A stretch of 64,000 nucleotides of DNA from Agrocybe praecox. Lineage: Eukaryota; Basidiomycota; Agaricomycetes; Agaricales; Agrocybaceae. Below the pieces are notes generated by a model. That model was not told the origin of the DNA. It saw only the letters and a list, made by a program, of their open reading frames with translations, and made no database searches. Shown one piece after another: positions 53,585-64,000 of this stretch. The stretch spans positions 2,852,001-2,916,000 of the forward strand of contig OZ024846.1 in assembly GCA_964017145.1 (NCBI GenBank). Direction: 5' to 3'. Both the position numbers and the translations under genes were made by a program. How positions within the stretch are numbered: position 1 is the stretch's first letter; each line of letters starts with the position of its first letter.

Positions 53585-54506
53585 TCAGATATAGGCCGGC
53601 TCCAGATCCCACTGCAATGACTCCTCCAAATCACCCAAATCGTATCCGGTCCCTCTCGGTCCATCGTCCGCGAAACGAACAAGAAGGGAGTGACCATCCC
53701 TCAGAGAACGCGTCGAGAGTCGGATAGCAGGCTTTCCGTTTGGACGAACGTCCAAAAGATCGGGTTTTGCGTAGTAAGGACCATTGATGCGGCCACTTTC
53801 TGCGAAATACTGACTAAATCCCCTATTGCCATAATACAGGATCTCTTCCTGGCTTAGGATGTCGGACGACATAATAAGGCCCTTCCTTCGAAGTGTCCAC
53901 GCGGGATAAAAAATGACCAAGCCATACCAAGACACGTAGTTCATGAGAAGAGTTGATGGATAGGTAACAGCGAGGGCGATGGGGGAGGAGGCCTGAGCCA
54001 CGTAGGACAAAATGATTCTGGAGCACCTCCCATTCTGCCGACGCTGTAATATTTTGTAGCGAGTGGAGGGCGGGTACAGCAGTTTTTGTTCCAGTTCGCT
54101 GGACGTCGAATCAAAAATATCGCCATAATCGCATAAATGAAGGAAGGTCGAAAAAAGGTCGACATGAGATTCCACGGTGGCGAAATGGAGCGCGCGAGGG
54201 ACGAAGGGAGAATGAACTACCGATAAGGCAGCTTCACTCAAGAGGATGGTGTTGGACTCCTTCATCGATAAAAGCAGTACCCGTCTAGACACAAGGCCGT
54301 AGTCGCTTGAAAGGACATCTAAAACTCGTAAGGCGTTCTCGCGCATGATTTCGCATGATAATAGGAAGAGTGGATCGTCGCTGCCGGCGAGCAAGGACTC
54401 AACAAGGCTGTCGGTAGGAACTTTAAAATATATCAAGTAGAGGAATATTTTGTTAGAGGCGCGGAAAGCGGGTGGAATGAGAAGGGTGCTTACATTTGTC
54501 TCTCAT
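53585..54506 (-). CDS. Paralogue of the Helitron-linked nucleotidyltransferase-like protein, degenerate active site
   Basis: A short first exon (ATG at 54506, MRDK) is joined through a GTAAGC...AAAG intron to the main exon ending at 53585. It shares with 16327-17343 the blocks STLLMNYVSWYGLVIFYPAWTLRRKGL, SYVAQASSPIALAV and the C-terminal WDLEP. In the place of the GGS...DID signature of that protein, this one reads LLSEAALSVVHSPFVPRALHFATVE. The GS turn and both acidic residues are gone, so it is unlikely to transfer nucleotides. It may be a binding-only paralogue or be decaying. No stop codons interrupt it. Confidence 0.6.
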
Positions 54507-54523
54507 AGCGAGAAGCAAGAGGG

Positions 54524-54712
54524 ATGGATCCAAGCGAAGTAGTACAAGTCAGAAAGAAAACACGGCAAGGTGCATATATATTGAAAAAGTACCGCGTAAA
54601 AGTACCGTCGGCAAGGGACCAAGGAATGTGGTGGGCCCGGGCTACGCCCCACCTTGAACACATTTACAAGGACATAAAAGTCAAACGCGCGCGCGTCAAA
54701 GATATCCATTAA
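54524..54712 (+). CDS. Possible small basic protein (62 aa), divergent from the nucleotidyltransferase-like gene
   Basis: ATG to stop without interruption, MDPSEVVQVRKKTRQGAY..., very basic. Its start is 17 bp from the start of the opposite gene, so both cannot have normal 5' UTRs without overlap. A real gene is possible but not supported by any family. Confidence 0.25.
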   Translation: MDPSEVVQVRKKTRQGAYILKKYRVKVPSARDQGMWWARATPHLEHIYKDIKVKRARVKDIH

Positions 54713-54835
54713 GCGCGCGCCATAAACAGCAGACCAGCGCGCGCTACTCAATCTAAGATATCGCGCGGTACATCAGCAAGTAGTTCGCGCGCGCGCGTAC
54801 TCCAGCTAACATGTTTTTTTTTTTTTTTTTTTTTT
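54685..54835. repeat. Cluster of five GCGCGC tracts followed by T22
   Basis: Alternating CG runs at 54685-54696, 54713-54720, 54737-54744, 54772-54777 and 54786-54797 in otherwise AT-balanced DNA, then 22 T (54814-54835) and CAG. The T run could be the reversed poly(A) of a retroposed sequence or a long polypyrimidine tract. Confidence 0.7.
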
Positions 54836-55381
54836 CAGCAGGGAGGTCCTTGACCGACAGAGCGAGAGTTCAGGCGCACGAGCAAATGGACCGGTAAAAG
54901 CACAAGGAACGTTGACCGAGGACATCGGTCGCGTGCTTCACAAGGTTGTTGGCTCAGCATATTCTTCCCTCGCATTGCGCATGCCCTGTCATCAGCAATA
55001 TTGCACAAGTGGAAGAAAAGAGCGGCACACAACTAAAGTGCACAACAGAAATAAATAGTAAGTCGTCAGGGGCTTACCGCGTATGTGATTGACTTACGAG
55101 CGCTAACATTTCTCACCGGCAATACTCGAGCGGCAAACAAGCGCAGTGCAAAAAATAAAATAAACTGTAAGTCGTTGTAATTTTCCTATCGTTTACGTGA
55201 CTGACTTATCAATGTTTCGCAGAACCAGCGTAATTGACGAGCTCAACGAGGCCAAACAACTCAATCCATCCCACATCCACTTATACAAGCGCCCACACAC
55301 CACACACCACAAACACAAACGACTCTATCCACCCCATAACCACTTCCACCAACACCAACACACACCCTTACTTTCCATTAA
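54836..55381. other. Intergenic region, no gene supported
   Basis: It contains a CA/AC-rich stretch (55280-55380, ACACACCACACACCAC...) that probably lies in the 5' UTR or promoter of the next gene. Confidence 0.4.
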
Positions 55382-55773
55382 ATGTCATTACTCGTACCCA
55401 AAACCGTACCCAACATGTCGATCATTCCACTGTCCTACGACGTTCGTACTGTGAGGCCATCCGCGTTCGTCGAAATGATGGCGCTGGACGTCATTGAACC
55501 GGCTCTCTTCGAAATCCGAGTGCATTTCGGCAGGCAAGGGATGATGTTCGTACTGGCGAACTACACGTTCGTAATAAGGTAAGTAACAGTGTAGTTTCTT
55601 CAATGTTTCTTTCAAAGCGGACTCACTAAACGTGCAGGGACGTATACGCGGCAACGGCGAACATTCTTCGCGCAGACGTATTGGCTATGGACGCGAACGC
55701 GATCGTCCAATTCATCTTCAGGATCAAGGAAGAGAATGGGAGGATCGATATCGGGATAGTTCTACCCGCGTGA
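55382..55773 (+). CDS. Small uncharacterised two-exon protein (about 110 aa)
   Basis: Exon 1 is 55382-55578, exon 2 is 55638-55773, with a GTAAGT...GCAG intron of 59 nt. The spliced protein reads MSLLVPK..., DVIEPALFEIRVHFGRQGMMFVLANY, then DVYAATANILRADVLAMDANAIVQFIFRI and ends GIVLPA. An internal Met (MSIIPLSYDV) is an alternative start. The alternating hydrophobic pattern suggests a compact alpha/beta fold. Family not recognised. Confidence 0.45.
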
Positions 55774-58700
55774 ACGAGAGCGCAAAATCTTCTGTAAGTC
55801 ATGTTCTACTCTCTTCTTTCTGTTCGAAATTCATCAGATCGAGTCGCGTTTTGTTTTTCTTTCTTCCAGGAGACAACGAACGCAAACACATATGTTATTG
55901 CACTGTAGTTAAACATAGTAGTACACGAATATACGTTTTTTTTAAAAAAAATAGAGAGCAATGAGAAGAAAAAAAACACAAAGCATAGAAAGAAAATGCA
56001 AACGGGAGACGCGACGCGACTTATAACGCGGCAGTGGAACACGTGAGGCGATATCTATATCTAAAAAATAAAGGTTTGTTTTGAATTTTCGGATATGTAG
56101 AGCGAAAAAAAACATATTTAACAACATAACATGACAAATATGTCTGTATTAGAAATCATATTAAGTACATACGGAGATATGACATATATAGTAAAAGCCA
56201 TCAATATATTTTGATTGGGGATCAAAAGCGTAACAAAAACGCTCCCTACAAAGAACTCCCTTTTACTTACGTAAAAGACTCGTAAACACGCCGATTGTCG
56301 TCCATCCCTACTGCCAACCTGAGATTCGAGAGGAAAGCAACAAGTCGGATCCTTGATGCTTTCTGATGAGGGGAAGAAAGGAACAAGTCGCAGAAGTCGT
56401 CATTCAAACTCTCGAAACCCTGAATATAAATATATATACATACAAGCCATGCATTCGGCACACAGCATGTATTTATATCTTCACTGCCAAAGCGTCTCAA
56501 AGCTATTCGTTGACACAGCCTTTTTATAAGGCGCTGTGCAGTATATATTTAGGTACCTGTAATTCTTGCGCTGACATTTAATGTTGGAGGATTACACCGC
56601 CAGAGCATGCATACCACAGCCATGAATAAAAGAGAATGCGTTAATAGTACGACCAATTGCTCTATCTGGATGTTAGAATAGATTCAGGAAGACAGACCGT
56701 TATCCGAGTCTCGGTAGACGTGTAATTAAAGAGTATATGTGTGTATATATACAAAAAAACTGCTGAGGCGATAGGAAAAAGCCGCCGAGTTAGTTGACGC
56801 AGGAGTCGGTGTTAATAAATTTAGAACCCGAAGCTCCGACCTCCCCGGTTCAGCTCCGCTTGGCGGCGGCATAGTCTCGGCTCTGGCAATTTTTCTATAT
56901 TTGGTTGTTAGGGGGTTTGCTTTCTTGGCTCCCTTTCACTTCTTGTTGACGTTCAGTATTCTGTTATTACTCCAGCCATGTACTCGTCGAGGTCGATATA
57001 TGTCCATCTATCTGTCGACATCCTCTGTGTGGTCGGTTGCCACCCAGTACTGTAATGTGAGTTGACACTTATATTTTTCGTTCAGCATCCTCTGTTCGCT
57101 TCCTCTCAATTTCACCTTCCTCCGTCCTTGCGTCGAGGCCAAATTACTGATTAAATTCATGTACACAGTTTATCTGGTCCCACATCGACCTGACGACGCC
57201 AAGTATGTGCTCTTCAAAGTGAGGAGCCCCCAAGTTGCCAACGCACCGTCCGCATGTCTATCGCAGTGGTGAGTCTAATGTAGCTGTCAGCGAATTCCCT
57301 TTCTCATATCCTCCGCTCGAATTGAAGTCAACACAAAGAAGAAATTATAGGCAGTGTTCGATATTTTGGCTGTGGAGGTTGGAATGTGTTTGGGGAAGAG
57401 GCGTTTTATTGGGTTGTGGGGGCAAAGGAGGTCAGGAAGTACTATGCCCTGGTCCGGAAAGCGCGTATCGAGTCCCGCCTTGGCGAACACATATACGACC
57501 TCCCTTCCGTCTTCGTTAGAACTTCCTCCGTTTTCCCTCGTCTTGATATCTGAGCAAGCCCACCGCTATCAAAATCTCGCCCTTGTTCTCCTATTGCCCA
57601 GCGACCTTCCAAGCTCACGTATGGCGCAGACGCTAACTTTGGCTCATCAATAGCACTCTTCGCTCCTGCCTATGACCAAAACCACTATCATCACAAACTC
57701 GAACACGGACGCGACGACTTCTATCACGGACCACAGGATTTACTCGTCATCTTCCTCATCCACGTTTCTCTACGTCGATAATCCACCCTCACAAGCGGCA
57801 TTTCAATCTCGATCATCCTGTTTACCTTTTCTGTTACTCTTTCTCATCCCATTTAGCATCCTCATTAAACCCCTCATAATATTCGGCGCCCGTAGGCTCG
57901 AGTCTCAACATCAACGAGGACCCACCCCAGACCCTACAGGGACCTATTCACGTTAGCACGATGCTCCTGGTTGACGCTTATCGTCCCTTGCGAGCCTCGC
58001 TTCTGCGGCATTTTCGGTGTAACAAATGTGTTTTTTTTCATCGCCCCCGCTGTTGAGGCTCGTCGACTGAATCGAACCATATGAAAGTTAATCGTACTGG
58101 AAAAATGCGGTTGGGGGATGTGCGGTGTTGGGCCGTAGGGCGGTTTATTGAATCAAGGTTTGGGTTAGCGAAGACGGCTTGAGGAGATGGTTGTTAGGAT
58201 TAGGCGGTTTGAGAAGAAGGCTGTTTGAGTGGGGCGCGCAGTTTTCTGGAGACCGTCTACCCATCCATCCTGCCTTCCCTCTCCTCGTCGTCGTTGGCAT
58301 CCATAATCCACACTATCATTTCCTCTGCCCATTTCTGCCCATCCGCTGTTCCCTCCTCGAAACCCCCATGGATCCAACGTAAAGACACCCTGACGGCCTT
58401 CCTCCCCTCTGTTGCTCCATATCCTTGCTTACGCCTTGTCAACACCACTATCCCTACTACGAACGCCAACAATACCACCTCCACGAACACGAACACCACG
58501 AACGGCCGGCTCTCCCCGTCCTCGTCTCCGTTCATAACGTACCGCACCTCGTCTTCACTCCACCGCCTCTCCTCATATACGTCCCTCTGCGTCAAAGGTA
58601 CCATCCAGAATGTTCCTCCTCCTGGCTCCCGTCCTTGCTTCTTCTGTTTCTTTCAATTAGCACATTCTCCTCCTCTCTCTCGCTCACTTTACGATGAGAG

Positions 58701-61574
58701 TTTTTTTGTACTCAGTGCGTAACCCTTCTCATTCATGGGACACGATGTACTTAGTATTTCTCCTCACACAGCCCTCGCGTAGCCTAGCGTTAACACGTTG
58801 GATGGTGTTTTCCTCGCTCGGCTCGTTCGAATGAGGACTCTTCGAATCGATCGTCGTCTCCCATCACTTCAACTCCTACTCCACTTGGACTTTGAAATTT
58901 GACTTCCCATCCGTTGCTCCCACCTCATTCCTCTCCCACATCAAAGCATATTCCCAATTTTCCCTAACCGATGCAACGACCTACTCAACGACAACCAACG
59001 CCACAATGTCATTGATATCATCTCCAACTGATTCTCTAACGTACGAAAGAGTGCCTCGCGCACCACATCTCGCACACTCACAAGTCCAAAGCCGCGCATC
59101 CCGAACACGCCACGGAGAACTAGCACGCCCAAGAAACCCCCATCGTTTTTTTTGGTCTGCAGGTACGTTATTTCTTGGATTCGTTTCGTTTCGTTTTCTT
59201 CCTTCGTTTCTTTATGTTGATTGTATCAGGTACGTTCGATCGTTTTGTTTCATCTTGCTCAATGCAGTACTTATACCCTTGTGTCGTCTATGTGCGTATA
59301 GGTTTCCCGCGTTCTTCCTCCCTTCCCATTGCGTAGTGCACGCGTTCGTGGTTCCTTCCCTCGTTTAGATCTGTTTTGGCGAAAACCTCTCACGCACAAG
59401 TCGAAGGGCGCGCACCATACCAAGGAGAAAGATGGTACAGATGTGTACGTGCGGATGGGGATGACGACTCTTCTCCCCACTTCCCTTTACCTACTTCTCC
59501 TTCTCCTTCCCCTTCGTCGCTCCTCAACCTATTCACAAACGGAAGCATGAACCACCCTACTCAAGTACTCAAGTACTCAACCTCCACAACACACAACGTG
59601 CTCACCTAATAGACAAAAAATCCTTGCCACACGCTCGCCATCTCGCTAACACACAAATTGAAAGCAATCCATCACACGGGAGAGAAGGATGTGGAAGTCA
59701 AACAAGTATACGCGGATGGGTCGCGATGAGTACGACGCGGATGTCGTACGTGCGGATGGAGACGACGAAGAAGGACGTACGCCCGAGAGGAGGTGGGTTT
59801 GATGCGTTGTTTAATAGGATTATCGGGACTGGGTGAGTTGTCCTCGCTTTTTTAGTTTTTTTTTTTTTTGCGGTTTTCTCGTGTTTTGTGCGTCGGTTTT
59901 GGATGGAGATTGGCAAGGACGTTGGATGCCCTCGGTGGTCCGTGGTGTTTGACGACGTCCTTGACGTCAGCTCCATTCATGACGTCGCCCGTCGGCGTCC
60001 TATTCGATGCCAGCTTTGATTTACCCTTTCTTTCCCCTTTCCTCGCAATGATGCTAACCAGCTTCGTCCTCCAGTGTATTCGCCACCCCAAATTCTATCC
60101 CCGACCTAAGCGGAAGTGTCGGTTTATCGATTATCCCTGTACGTCCCCCTCTCCTCCCATCCTTCCTCCTCACTCCACTAACCTCCTCCCAGCTTCATGT
60201 GCGCCATAATCCTATGTGGGTGCGCGTTCGTTTCCTTGTGTTTATATAATGTGAGTTTCAGCGTTTTTGGTTTGGGTTTCTCCTTCCGCGTTTCGTTTCT
60301 TATACTCGTCTTCTAGTTGACGTTTGCTGATCACGCACGCATATAGGTTATTTTGTCGTGCGTTGGCTTCTCCAATGTCAATTATACGCTCGTTGAAGTG
60401 AAGAAGAACTCGCAGCATACAGTTCGTATTGCGGATCCTCTGGCCATTACCGTTGTGACGATGTCGGTAGAGTCGAACGTTCCCTGGTTGCCCCCTCTCT
60501 TCTTTGGCTAGTCTTTGGGCAGCGGCGTTCTTTGGTTCCACCGATATCTTCCTCATTCCCCTCCTGCGTGCTGGGGGGTATGCGTTGAGGAGGAGGAGTG
60601 AGGTTAGGGAGGACGGGTCGAGGAGGTGGGTGTTTGGGATGTTTGGGATGAAGGAATTATGAGTGGAGTGCACCCTTCACCGATTCATCGTCCGCGTCAT
60701 CTGCTATCGGCCTTCCCGTTGTGTTATTTCTCCCTTTCTCTATTTTCGTTCGCATCCCCTTCTATCTCATTTGTGTTGCCTCGTATCGCATTTCGTCGCA
60801 CGTCTTCGCTTCCTGTCTTCTTTCCAGATATCCCTCTCGCTCCGTCTCTTGATTTCTTTTTCTCTTTTTATCTACGCATCTATGTCCCCCTCTCACATCT
60901 ATGTCTATCCCCCCGCAAGATACCTTTTTGAATGTTGTTCCCCTCAGATTTGTGCTGATATATTTTCATTCTTTTTTATTGCATCACTTCGCCACTTCGC
61001 ACCAACTCGTTAGCTCTTCCGCCTAAGTAGCTCGGTATTTCACAGTTATAATCATAATTGTTATCTCGTGTGCTTCTCTTCTCTTCTCCTTCTACCTTTC
61101 CTCTCTTTCTCCTTCTCTCCTTCTCCCCTCCCATTTATTCTTCACCTCCAAATATCCATTTTGACTTGACACTATTTATCTATGTATGCAGTACGGCGCT
61201 CCTAATTCAACTTTACCTTGATCCGTGCCTTGATCTTCCCGTCCTTTCTCCTTTCTCCTTTCTCCTTTCTCCTTTATGCCACCCCTCCCCTGACTTTTTT
61301 GATATTAATTCGAAACAATATTCAATGTCAACCTCGCGATGTACCATATTTCTCTCAAGTGGATAATATTGGATGTTGTATGTTTTGCGACTAAATACAT
61401 GGTTTATATCATGGGAACCAAATCTGTTCGGAGTCGAAGTGCAGCGTCCGGTGACTAGTTGAAATTTTTGATTTCTGCATTTCAATGTCTAAATATGTTA
61501 GCTGGGTGTGCTTACTTCGGAGGGTTTTATCGTACCTACATGGCTCTATGCGGAAAATCATATCTGTTTCCCTG
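55774..61574. other. 5.8-kb region without a gene I can support
   Basis: I looked on both strands. Frames here are short, mutually overlapping, and lack recognisable domains or consistent splice structure. Pyrimidine-rich tracts on the top strand (CCTTTCT units at 61244-61276, poly-T at 59856-59869) create many spurious frames. A possible membrane-spanning stretch (VVFVFVEVVLLAFVVGIVVL, minus strand about 58480) is the only hint of protein coding. It may hold degraded genes or a UTR-like region. Confidence 0.5.
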
Positions 61575-64000
61575 CTAAGATCGAACTCGGTCCAGGTAAT
61601 TCTTCATCTCTTGACATATGAGAGCTTCACGCCTGAAGGACGGGAAAAATCTCTGCGCTCTCTCTTCACATTGTTGAATGAGGCTTTCAGAAAATCCAGC
61701 ACGAGGAAGGAAGAAGACTAGATAACCGACAAGCAGAAACCTGATTCTGTCCTCACAATATGGGGTGGTGTCGTTTGATGTCCATTGTCCATTGTCAAAG
61801 GTCAGTGCGCTGGGAATCGTGTCTTCGTACGTAGACCAAAAAGATAGACGCTGTTTTAAACAATATAAGGCTGCCTTGGTGTAGGCAGAAGGGCCTATAG
61901 GGTAGTTGTCTGATTGGTCAGGGTGCTTTAAAAAGCGTATAAAATGCCGCAAATAGAGAGATTTTCCGTCTTCGAGGGAAAAGGATGGAAATAGATAGAA
62001 CACATCATGGTCGAAATCTGTTTTCCTGAGGGGCTTTCGATTGTCGGAAAGGATTGGTACATACTTGTCAGTCCCCAGGTGACATGCAACGCATAAGAGC
62101 AGGATCCCCTGGTCGTTCTGGTAATAGTAAGGCAGCTGAGACAAAAATAGCCGTTCCACATATTCTTTATGCTTTTTCTCTATCACGGCCCAGCGCTCAT
62201 CCAAAGGGGCCTGCGCAGAAATTTAAAGATATTAACATCAAATGGGTATTTCTTCCTTACCATGCGTGCACAGAATGGAAGCCAGAACCAAAACACAAAT
62301 TTTCGCAAGTCCATAAGACGATCATCCGTATATCTCTTGTGGGTTTCTATTTCACTCGATATATGGTCGAAAAATAGAAACTTCTCCACATTGTTGATAA
62401 GAAAAGTTGAGCTCTGGCATAGAGGAAGTTCTCTTGTAATGAAGTCCTGAAAAACTTCAATTCTATTGTGCTTGGGATCTGGGAGAATTTAATTTGAGAG
62501 GCTCAACAATTTCTGGGAACACTCTTACCTTTGATCACATACTGAATTACATTTGCAATATGCTCTGATCTGTATCTATCGATATCAAGGAAATGGTCTC
62601 CAGACCTTACGGGGTCGAGAAGGAAGTCATGGAGAGAAGTGTGTAGGATTTTCACAACCTCCACGTCCCTATCCAACTGCTTAGAGAAAACCTTCTCGAT
62701 CGAGACAATGGCCCCTAGATCACAGACCAAAATAGCAAGCTCCCCTGGTTCCAACGACATAAACAAAGATATGTTGAATCCATCGGCATCTTCAAATACG
62801 CGATGTGAGATGATACTAAGCACATAAAGAACGCGCTCTGTATCTGCGGCGGAATTGAGGATCATTGTATACAGCGCATCCAATTGCGTGAAGGGCAAGT
62901 CACCTTGAGCTGGGCGTAGATTATTCACAACATCAAGACGCTGATCGGGGCGATGCCTGGTCGATTGGCAATAGCGAAATACTGTTGCTGCATAAATGAA
63001 TTGCCCGGACGACTTCCTGACAATTTCTTCCAGAATGTCGTCGGATGGCCAATAAATTGGGATTAGAGATTTAACTGGGTGGCTGGTCTTGATTTCCTCG
63101 AAACCGTCTCTGAGAAATGTGCGAATGTCGTCGTCAGGATGGAATGTTTCGTCAAGGTAAAGTCGTGAAAAGATCCCATCCATTTCATTCGACCTAAATG
63201 CGAGGTTGATCGCATGTTCCGGACGACTGGCGATGAGAAATAGAATAGGTAGTTCGAATGTTCGAATTGCGTCTGCTATCATGCGCAGAATCCTAGCCTG
63301 CGAAACCCCGTCACCACATTCGTCGAGACCATCTATGATGACAACACTCCAGGACCCCAATAGTGAAGAAACACCGGAATAGCATACATTGTAAAGTGGC
63401 TTCATCACTAGACGGGTAAACTGATGCTCCAAGCCCTTCGTCAGAATCAAGGGGTCCGCGTCGATCACGGAGAGAATTTCCTTTTGGGTGGCCGGAATTG
63501 TGTGATAAATTTGGTATGTGATTGTTGCAACGAACGCGCCTGCGTGGTTCCTCGTTCCATCGGATCTCCAAAAAATGAAAGTCGCCAGAACCAGCTCGTT
63601 GAGAAGACACATTTCAATAAATGACTTTGTAATGGCTGATTTTCCCGCTCCTGCAGCGCCGGTCAGCCACATAATGTAGCTGTCCCACTGTGTTTCCCTG
63701 TTGCAACGTTGAGCCCAGTTCATAATTGTTCTCAGCACGGAAATACGTGTATTCGGATGGCATTTAGGACGCTCGAACTCGGCATCCGAATCGTGCAAAG
63801 CGTTTGGCGCCGAGGCCTCCCTCAGGATGTCGAATGGTGCTGCGGATAGTTAGATCTCCGTGGTAGCATGTACCTTGAATCTTGAATAATATTGCTCACA
63901 TTTTCGTCCGTCACTTATTACATTGTACTGGTTATATGTACCGCCGAAGAAATTGTTGTCACCAGCTATAAAAGGATTATTGTTGATGACACGCCGATCG
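61575..64000 (-). CDS. NACHT NTPase (NLR-like STAND protein), 5' end beyond the window
   Basis: The main exon (63798-62503, 431 aa) holds RETQWDSYIMWLTGAAGAGKSAITKS with the Walker A P-loop (about 63645), VVIIDGLDECGDG with the Walker B/NACHT acidic cluster (about 63330), LPILFLIASRPEHAI with the sensor Arg, and a winged-helix-like region to HDFLLDPVRSGDHF. After introns near 62502 and 62380-62210, the last exon (62204-61575) gives a C-terminal helical domain (RWAVIEKKHKEYVERLF..., FWSTYEDTIPSAL...). Upstream exons toward 64000 carry GGTYNQYN, the N-terminal glycine-asparagine motif of this mushroom family. No stop interrupts the main exon. Such proteins are ATP-dependent switches in fungal non-self recognition. 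No repeat (WD/ankyrin) sensor is seen, so this is a short form. Confidence 0.8.

Noticed and set aside
30193..55773. A Starship-type giant element
   Set aside because: No tyrosine-recombinase captain gene was seen and no direct-repeat boundary was found.
58257..58604. Minus-strand frame of 115 aa with a possible membrane segment
   Set aside because: It overlaps a longer plus-strand frame of similar quality, has no signal peptide or splice partners and no family; left as part of the unassigned region.
60242..60673. A 143-aa minus-strand frame
   Set aside because: No domain, mixed low-complexity composition, overlapped by other frames in a pyrimidine-rich region.

Overview
The window looks like a transposon-saturated, gene-poor stretch of a basidiomycete genome, most likely Agaricomycetes. 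The reasons are short (about 45-70 nt) GT-AG introns with CTAAC-like branch points, KDZ, hAT, Ty3 and Helitron elements of fungal type, NACHT NTPase genes, and a set of conserved but uncharacterised proteins of the kind found in mushroom genomes. There is no bacterial-type gene organisation. All calls were made by reading the sequence; no database was searched.

Layout. (1) 3-790: 3' end of an older Ty3-type retroelement. (2) 790-14526: a nest. A non-autonomous hAT-like element with GTC-rich arms was invaded by an inverted-repeat element (about 1050-1840) and by a complete hAT element (2205-14136, 8-bp target duplication). A fresh Ty3-type LTR retrotransposon (2629-10725, two 786-bp LTRs with no difference seen) sits in the first coding exon of that hAT transposase. 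(3) 14527-16170: a NACHT NTPase pseudogene. (4) 16327-25291: a nucleotidyltransferase-like gene and a Helitron Rep/helicase gene that ends in a ubiquitin-protease-like domain and is broken by one frameshift in an A10 run. (5) 25514-30190: a second inverted-repeat element, an unknown gene, a MYND zinc-finger gene and four copies of an unusual hairpin. (6) 30193-38412 and 52003-55773: uncharacterised lineage-specific genes, two of them split by transposons.

(7) 38413-52002 is the most notable object: a 13.6-kb element with 398-bp, about 99% identical terminal inverted repeats. It carries four apparently intact genes: a KDZ (Kyakuja-Dileera-Zisupton) transposase with its D-D-E residues, a TET/JBP-family 2-oxoglutarate/Fe(II) dioxygenase with its HxD...H...R residues (the fold that oxidises methylated bases in DNA), and two uncharacterised partners. 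A transposon carrying its own possible DNA-base-modifying enzyme suggests that the element can alter its chromatin or methylation state.

(8) 55774-61574 holds no gene I can support. (9) 61575-64000: a second, better preserved NACHT NTPase gene, paralogous to and in the same orientation as the broken copy at 14.5-16.2 kb.
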